The notes below the pieces were generated by a model. The model was not told the origin of the DNA. It was given only the letters and a program-made list of their open reading frames with translations, and did not search any database. A program made the translations under genes and the position numbers. DNA of 11,136 nt from Clostridia bacterium (GTDB lineage Bacteria; Bacillota_A; Clostridia; Oscillospirales; CAG-272): positions 1 through 11,136 of the forward strand of contig JAFUQY010000168.1 in the NCBI GenBank assembly GCA_017472105.1, read 5' to 3'. Below, piece by piece: positions 7,098-11,136 of this stretch. Each line of letters starts with the position of its first letter. Within the stretch, counting starts at the first letter, position 1.

Positions 7098-7109
7098 GCG
7101 GTTTTGCAA
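7081..7109 (-). promoter_or_regulatory. Sigma-A type promoter for the ABC transporter operon
   Basis: On the minus strand the -35 is TTGCAA (7109-7104, 4 of 6 matches) and the -10 is a consensus TATAAT (7086-7081), separated by exactly 17 nt. The predicted transcription start is near 7074, about 29 nt ahead of the ATPase start codon. The -10 sits at the centre of the inverted repeat at 7063-7097. Confidence 0.75.
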
Positions 7110-7137
7110 TATGAAATTGATTAAAATTCGATTAAAT

Positions 7138-7169
7138 CCGATATCCGGCGGTCACATGAACCGTATCGG
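7138..7169 (-). terminator. Stem-loop directly after the dehydrogenase gene (weak terminator candidate)
   Basis: Immediately after the dehydrogenase stop codon (minus strand), CCGATA pairs with TATCGG at the base and CGGT with ACCG above it, separated by a 5-nt bulge, with loop TCATGTG. The downstream sequence is A/T-rich (ATTTAATCGAATTTTAAT) but lacks a clean U-tract. It may stabilise the 3' end or contribute to termination together with the inverted repeat further on. The remaining bases to 7109 hold nothing else that I recognise. Confidence 0.35.
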
Positions 7170-8126
7170 TCAGAATACCCGGTTGATGCCCGCGCCGGTT
7201 TTCACGAAGGAACCGAGGTTTTCATCGAGAATGTCCATCAGACGCAGTCTCGCTTCCTTCGAAGTCCATGCGCAGTGGGGCGTGATGACGGTATTCGGTG
7301 CGGAGAGGAGCGGATTTGCAGGATCAGCCGGCTCTTTTGCCAGTACATCGACGCCGAGACCGGACAGCTTGCCGGAATGCAGAGCCGCCGCGACGTCCGC
7401 TTCGTTGAGAACCGCACCGCGCGAGGTATTCACGATGACGGCGCCGTCCTTCATTTTTGCGATGAATTCCGCGTTCACCATGCCGCGGGTTTCGTCGGTC
7501 AGCGGGCAGTGGAACGAGATATAATCGGATTCGCGGATCAGGGGTTCGGGATCGGTGAAGGTGATGCCGTCGGTTTCCCCGTCCGTTTTGCTGCGTCTCG
7601 TTGCAAGGACGCGCATGCCGAACGCCTGACAGATCTTCGCGAAGCGCATGCCGATGCTGCCGCAGCCGTAGACGCCGACGGTTTTTCCTTCCAGCTCGAC
7701 GAAGCGGCACTCGTGGTACAGGAATCCGGGGATGCCCGTCCAGTTGCCGTCACGCACCATATTGCGGTAGCCTTCCATGTCGAACGCGTTTGCCAGAAGA
7801 AGCGCGAATGCGTGCTGTGCGACGGATGCCGTGGAGTATCCGGGTACATTGCAGACCTCGATTCCGTTTTCGCGGCAGAGTCCGACGTCAATCATGTCGT
7901 ATCCGGTGCCGAGTGCGGAGACGTATTTGAGATTTTTGCACTTGTCTAAAACTGCCGCGCCGATTTTCACGCGGTTGGTGAACACGATATCCGCGTCCCC
8001 GACTGCGTCAGGTGCTTCATCGTCGGAGATTTTGTCGTAAACGGTAACCTCACCGTATTTCTTCAGCCAGTCCCATGTGAGGTCGCCGGGATTGACCGCA
8101 AATCCGTCGGTAATAACGATTTTCAT
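7170..8126 (-). CDS. D-2-hydroxyacid dehydrogenase (glycerate/hydroxypyruvate reductase-like)
   Basis: NAD(P)-dependent oxidoreductase (318 aa) that interconverts a 2-keto acid and a D-2-hydroxy acid. The split catalytic and Rossmann arrangement is complete: the GYSTASVAQHAFALLL helix (96-111), the dinucleotide loop GCGSIG (154-159), HCPLT (206-210), and the catalytic triad R236 (NTSRGAV), E265 and H284 (TPHCAW). The segment after the second Rossmann strand reads VLATRRSK (173-180). It has two arginines and no acidic residue, which suggests NADP(H) rather than NAD(H). Overall it resembles glycerate dehydrogenase/hydroxypyruvate reductase members (HprA-like), but substrate is not certain. The ATG is preceded by GAAGGAA and lies 13 nt after the acyltransferase-like gene; it is the last gene of the putative metabolic operon. 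Confidence 0.9.
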   Translation of the reverse strand: MKIVITDGFAVNPGDLTWDWLKKYGEVTVYDKISDDEAPDAVGDADIVFTNRVKIGAAVLDKCKNLKYVSALGTGYDMIDVGLCRENGIEVCNVPGYSTASVAQHAFALLLANAFDMEGYRNMVRDGNWTGIPGFLYHECRFVELEGKTVGVYGCGSIGMRFAKICQAFGMRVLATRRSKTDGETDGITFTDPEPLIRESDYISFHCPLTDETRGMVNAEFIAKMKDGAVIVNTSRGAVLNEADVAAALHSGKLSGLGVDVLAKEPADPANPLLSAPNTVITPHCAWTSKEARLRLMDILDENLGSFVKTGAGINRVF

Positions 8127-8139
8127 AGGATTTCCTTCA

Positions 8140-9057
8140 TTATTTTAATATCTTTTCGCCGTCGAATACGAAGATGCCGTATGCGGATCCGGTGACACTG
8201 TCGTGGGATGCGAGGTAATCGGCAAGTCCGCGCTGGAGGGAGTTGTTTCGCGGGAGTTCTGCGGGATCGTAATTTTCACGTTTGCCGAAAACGCGCCAGA
8301 GTTCATGGCAGTTCTTCTCGGGATCCGTCCGGATGATGTCGAAATCCTCGGCGAATGCGCGGATGTTGGAGTTTTCCGGTAAAAATTCAAGCAGACCGGG
8401 GTAAAGAAGCCACGAATGGCAGACGAATGCGGCATTTCCTGTGCATCCGAAGTGTCTGTACGCGCGGCGGTAGGATTCGATGACGTCATCGTGGTTCAGC
8501 GCACCGTCAGAGGGAACGTGAATGTTGATGACGCTGTCGCCCTTGAGCACGGTCAGACCGCACTTCTCCCAGCGGGATCTGGGATTGAACGTGATCCGAT
8601 GGAACTCCAGTCTGTGAAGCCGGATGATTTCCGCGCGGATAAAGTTCATGATCCAGCCGTATTCGTACAGTCCGACATGCCCAGCTTCCTGCATGCAGGT
8701 TTTCGTCCAGATGGAGATATCCTTCATGGAGGCGTAATAGATCTCATCGGAGAGATTTAGGCATTTGTATAAATCGTGTGCATCCATACCGAGCAGGAAG
8801 AGCACAGCGAGCATGGAGAGATCGTTTTGAATGCCGAGATTTTTGGCGATTGTCTTGATTCTCGCAAGGATTGCTTCGTTGGCTTTGCTGCGCTCGGGAT
8901 TGTCAAAGGCATTTGTCTTAATTTTTTCAAATTTTTCGGCATATGCCGTTAATACGGATTCACACACGGGAAGCATCTGAGCGAAAGCTTCATCCGGCAG
9001 ATGAATATTTTTGGCAAATGCCTTGATGTTTTCGGCGGTTGTCTTATTGTAGCCCAT
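8140..9057 (-). CDS. Acyltransferase-domain protein (DUF5596/GNAT_C type)
   Basis: A 305-aa soluble protein with no signal peptide or membrane segment. I recognise the pattern of two-domain proteins annotated as acyltransferase domain-containing (N-terminal NAT_N-like plus C-terminal GNAT-like, DUF5596). The N-terminal half is helical (1-115). The C-terminal half starts with YGWIMNFIRAEIIRLHRLEF (133-152), then GDSVINIHVPSDG (173-185), the CHSWLLYP segment (213-220) and ENSNIRAFAEDFDI (228-241). The motif recall is from memory, and the enzymatic activity and substrate of this family are essentially unknown to me. The start codon has TGAGGT upstream and lies 11 nt after the DMT permease; the stop is 13 nt before the dehydrogenase. 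It is probably co-expressed with the kinase, permease and dehydrogenase, which suggests a metabolic target. Confidence 0.7.
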   Translation of the reverse strand: MGYNKTTAENIKAFAKNIHLPDEAFAQMLPVCESVLTAYAEKFEKIKTNAFDNPERSKANEAILARIKTIAKNLGIQNDLSMLAVLFLLGMDAHDLYKCLNLSDEIYYASMKDISIWTKTCMQEAGHVGLYEYGWIMNFIRAEIIRLHRLEFHRITFNPRSRWEKCGLTVLKGDSVINIHVPSDGALNHDDVIESYRRAYRHFGCTGNAAFVCHSWLLYPGLLEFLPENSNIRAFAEDFDIIRTDPEKNCHELWRVFGKRENYDPAELPRNNSLQRGLADYLASHDSVTGSAYGIFVFDGEKILK

Positions 9058-9068
9058 AATCAGTTACC

Positions 9069-9992
9069 TCAGTTCAGCATGAACAGCCCGATGCCCGCGA
9101 CAGACATGGCAAGGCTGATCCATGTGTTTCTTGTGATTTTTTCGCCGAAGAAGATCCGTCCGAACAGCGCGGTCAGCACAATGACAACGGCACTGAGAAT
9201 CGGGAACTGGAGCGATGCGTCCATGGTCAGCAGACAGCGCAGGGAGAATATGTTGCCGAGCGTGTTGCAGACTGCGTAGGCGCCGGCGAAGATCAGGAGG
9301 AGCAGGAAAAGAACTTTCGTCATCTTTTCCCTGCCGATTTCCCAGATTGCTGATTTCAGAACATGTTTTTCGCCTTTTGCCTTATTTGCCGCCGCGATTG
9401 CGAGAATGATGACAGCGGCTGCGGCAAGTCGGATCACGGATGCAATGAACAGAAAGCCGTCGCCGTCAATTGCCTGCGGGGATTTCTGATGCATCGTGGA
9501 GAAGATGCTGACGAGACCGTTCGTGACAAAAACGACAGATGCATAAAACGCGAACCGAGCGTCCATTTTGCTCTGCTTTGCCATCACGGACGGAATCAGG
9601 GACAGCAGAAGGACGATGATGCCGAGCCACTTGAAGAGTCCGGCTTCCTCGTGCAGAGCAAAGATGCCGTAGACGAACGGAAGGATCATTCCGCCTGCCA
9701 GACAGAAGGTACCGAGGGACGCCACATTTCCGCGGCTCATGGCGGTGATGGACGCGATTGTGCAGATCAGACCGCTGGCGGAATACAGTGCGGCGATGAG
9801 GATGACGTAACCGTTGGACTCCGCCGGAATTCCGGAGCGGATCACGAGAACGATCATGGTCACAAGCGTGCAGACCAGTGCGTTCCAGAGACAGACGGTC
9901 AGTCCGCCTTTCGTGCGCTCTTCAAACAGCTTCTGAAAAATAAACTGGAGCGCGAAGAACGCACAGGCGATGAACAGATAGATATATTCCAT
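9069..9992 (-). CDS. DMT superfamily (EamA-like) transporter
   Basis: A 307-aa polytopic membrane protein with ten predicted segments at about 2-20, 32-51, 61-83, 92-111, 121-137, 147-165, 179-202, 225-247, 260-281 and 288-306. This is the usual 5+5 topology of drug/metabolite transporters. The late segment ASLQFPILSAVVIVLTALFG followed by FFGEKIT (282-288) and the closing helix WISLAMSVAGIGLFML are typical of EamA repeats. Such proteins export or take up small metabolites, and substrate cannot be inferred. The ATG at 9992 starts directly in TM1, so no earlier start is needed, but I see no good Shine-Dalgarno sequence in the preceding bases. It follows the sugar kinase by 36 nt and precedes the acyltransferase-like gene by 11 nt, consistent with an operon. 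Confidence 0.88.
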   Translation of the reverse strand: MEYIYLFIACAFFALQFIFQKLFEERTKGGLTVCLWNALVCTLVTMIVLVIRSGIPAESNGYVILIAALYSASGLICTIASITAMSRGNVASLGTFCLAGGMILPFVYGIFALHEEAGLFKWLGIIVLLLSLIPSVMAKQSKMDARFAFYASVVFVTNGLVSIFSTMHQKSPQAIDGDGFLFIASVIRLAAAAVIILAIAAANKAKGEKHVLKSAIWEIGREKMTKVLFLLLLIFAGAYAVCNTLGNIFSLRCLLTMDASLQFPILSAVVIVLTALFGRIFFGEKITRNTWISLAMSVAGIGLFMLN

Positions 9993-10028
9993 AAGTTGTC
10001 AGTATTTCAAATGAGCGCAATTTGTGCG

Positions 10029-11102
10029 TTATCTCTTAACTCGTGCATTGCCGCCCCAGACGGACCAGACCTGTTCTTCATCCGCAGGCTGTGCATAGTC
10101 GGTGAGGAACGTGGTTGCGAGTGCGCCGGTTGCCCAGCCGAACTGAACCCACTTTTCGCTCTCCCAGCCTCTGAGCATCGCGTAGAGCATACCGCCGACA
10201 AAGCCGTCACCGCCGCCGATTCTGTCGAGAACGTGGATTTCACGGGGTTCCGCTACGTGCCATTCGTCGCCTGCGAGCAGGATTGCGCCCCAGATGTGGG
10301 TGTTGACATTGACCACCTGACGGAGCGTGGTTGCGAAAACGGATGCGTTCGGGAATGCCTCTCTGACACGTGCGATCATGCCCTTGAAGCTGTCGATCTT
10401 GGATGCGAGATCCTTGCCGCCGGCTTCGGGACCTTCGATTCCGAGTGCGAGCTGGAAGTCTTCCTCGTTGCCGATGAGAATGTCAGCCACGGATGCGATT
10501 TCGGTGAAGATTTCGCGGAGCTCTTCCTCGCGGTTCTTCCAGAAGGACGCGCGGTAGTTGAGGTCGAAGGAGATTCTTGTGCCGTATTTTTTCGCCGCAC
10601 GTGCGAGTTCCAGACAGAAACGGCTGGTTTCCGGAGAAAGTGCGCCGATCAGACCGGAGAGATGCAGAATCTGCACGCCTTCCTCGCCGAAAATGCGGTC
10701 GGTGTCGAAATCGTTGATGTTGAGCGTACGTCCGACTTCCCCGGCACGGTCGTTGCAGACTCTCGGTCCGCGGGAGCCGTATCCGCTGTCGGCGATGTTG
10801 AACTGATGACGGTAGCCCCACGGTCCGCCCTGCTCCACTTCCGCACCTTCATAGTCGATGCCGCGGGAACGGAGATTGCGCTTGATGAAGTCGGCGATCG
10901 GGCTGTCCTTGACGAAGGTGGTGAGAACCTTGGTCTTCATGCCGAGATAGGACGCGATGGAAATCACGTTGGATTCGGCGGAGGTCGCCTGCATGAAGAA
11001 GGTGTCGGAGGACTGTACGGGCTGACCGTTCATGGGACAGATGCGGACGCCCATGGAGGTGGGAACGACGATGGCATATCTGCAATTTTCTCTGAATTTC
11101 AT
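10029..11102 (-). CDS. kdgK: PfkB-family sugar kinase, 2-keto-3-deoxygluconate kinase-like
   Basis: A 357-aa ribokinase/PfkB-fold kinase that phosphorylates a sugar or sugar acid with ATP. The C-terminal signature DRIGGGDGFVGG (293-304) carries the anion hole and catalytic base D299. FDLNYRASFW (179-188) and DILIGNEEDF (207-216) are characteristic of the KdgK branch, whose members phosphorylate 2-keto-3-deoxygluconate. The N-terminal substrate-binding segment reads MQATSAESNVISIASYLG (37-54) in place of the more usual GGAxxNVA form. The C-terminus WVQFGWATGALATTFLTDYA (318-337) is intact, and the length slightly exceeds the usual 310-340 aa. The ATG has an AAGGAG site spaced 6 nt. It heads the visible part of the putative operon with the DMT permease, acyltransferase-like protein and dehydrogenase. 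The family call is secure; the KDG substrate is an inference. Confidence 0.85.
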   Translation of the reverse strand: MKFRENCRYAIVVPTSMGVRICPMNGQPVQSSDTFFMQATSAESNVISIASYLGMKTKVLTTFVKDSPIADFIKRNLRSRGIDYEGAEVEQGGPWGYRHQFNIADSGYGSRGPRVCNDRAGEVGRTLNINDFDTDRIFGEEGVQILHLSGLIGALSPETSRFCLELARAAKKYGTRISFDLNYRASFWKNREEELREIFTEIASVADILIGNEEDFQLALGIEGPEAGGKDLASKIDSFKGMIARVREAFPNASVFATTLRQVVNVNTHIWGAILLAGDEWHVAEPREIHVLDRIGGGDGFVGGMLYAMLRGWESEKWVQFGWATGALATTFLTDYAQPADEEQVWSVWGGNARVKR

Positions 11103-11112
11103 GGCAAACTCC

Positions 11113-11136
11113 TTATTTCATGTTCATTTCGTGGTC
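11113..11136 (-). CDS. Possible C-terminal end of an upstream gene (partial)
   Basis: On the minus strand the window edge reads seven sense codons (DHEMNMK) and then TAA at 11115-11113. The stop overlaps the AAGGAG ribosome site of the kinase gene, an arrangement common when genes share an operon. With only eight codons visible this could equally be non-coding leader, and no function can be assigned. Confidence 0.3.
   Translation of the reverse strand, partial: DHEMNMK

Noticed and set aside
5945..7114. A 389-aa plus-strand frame opposite the ABC ATPase
   Set aside because: The ATPase on the other strand has every ABC motif; this frame runs through the ABC promoter and has no known motif.
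9993..10028. A small hairpin (CGCA/TGCG) between the kinase and the DMT permease as a terminator
   Set aside because: Only four pairs and no T-tract; more likely a simple intra-operon gap.

Overview
The window looks like a chromosomal segment from a low-to-mid-GC Firmicute, most likely a gut-type member of the Clostridia (Oscillospirales-like). This rests on three things: a large Bacillus/Clostridium-type SRP RNA, the order SRP RNA - dnaX - ybaB - recR that is classical in Firmicutes, and strong AGGAGG-type ribosome binding sites. I see no mobile element, CRISPR array, tRNA or rRNA.

Region 1 (1-2986, + strand) is a housekeeping block. It holds the full-length SRP RNA (about 1-283), dnaX (clamp-loader gamma/tau), ybaB (nucleoid-associated protein) and recR (recombinational repair), and ends in a clear rho-independent terminator. 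The reading frame of dnaX extends upstream into the closing helix of the SRP RNA, so the true start is the GTG at 322.

Region 2 (2988-7109, - strand) is a four-gene operon: an ABC-2 type exporter ATPase, two paralogous ABC-2 permeases joined by overlapping start/stop codons, and a Nudix hydrolase. It has its own sigma-A-like promoter (TTGCAA-17-TATAAT) lying on a perfect 13-bp inverted repeat, and it ends in a terminator that converges on the recR terminator. The transporter resembles the NatAB/YhaQP class; its substrate cannot be read from sequence.

Region 3 (7138-11136, - strand) is a probable metabolic operon in the order PfkB-family sugar (KDG-type) kinase, 10-TM DMT/EamA permease, a two-domain acyltransferase-like protein (DUF5596/GNAT_C type) and a D-2-hydroxyacid dehydrogenase. 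Gaps are 36, 11 and 13 nt, and the last codons of a further upstream gene are probably just visible at the window edge. A plausible reading is uptake or efflux and processing of a sugar acid or hydroxy acid, but the pathway is not established.

No wholly new defence or mobile system is evident. The points most worth a second look are the inverted repeat across the ABC promoter (it may terminate read-through while sparing the operon's own transcript), the kinase-permease-acyltransferase-dehydrogenase cluster, and the lysine-rich insertion in the ATPase just before its signature motif.
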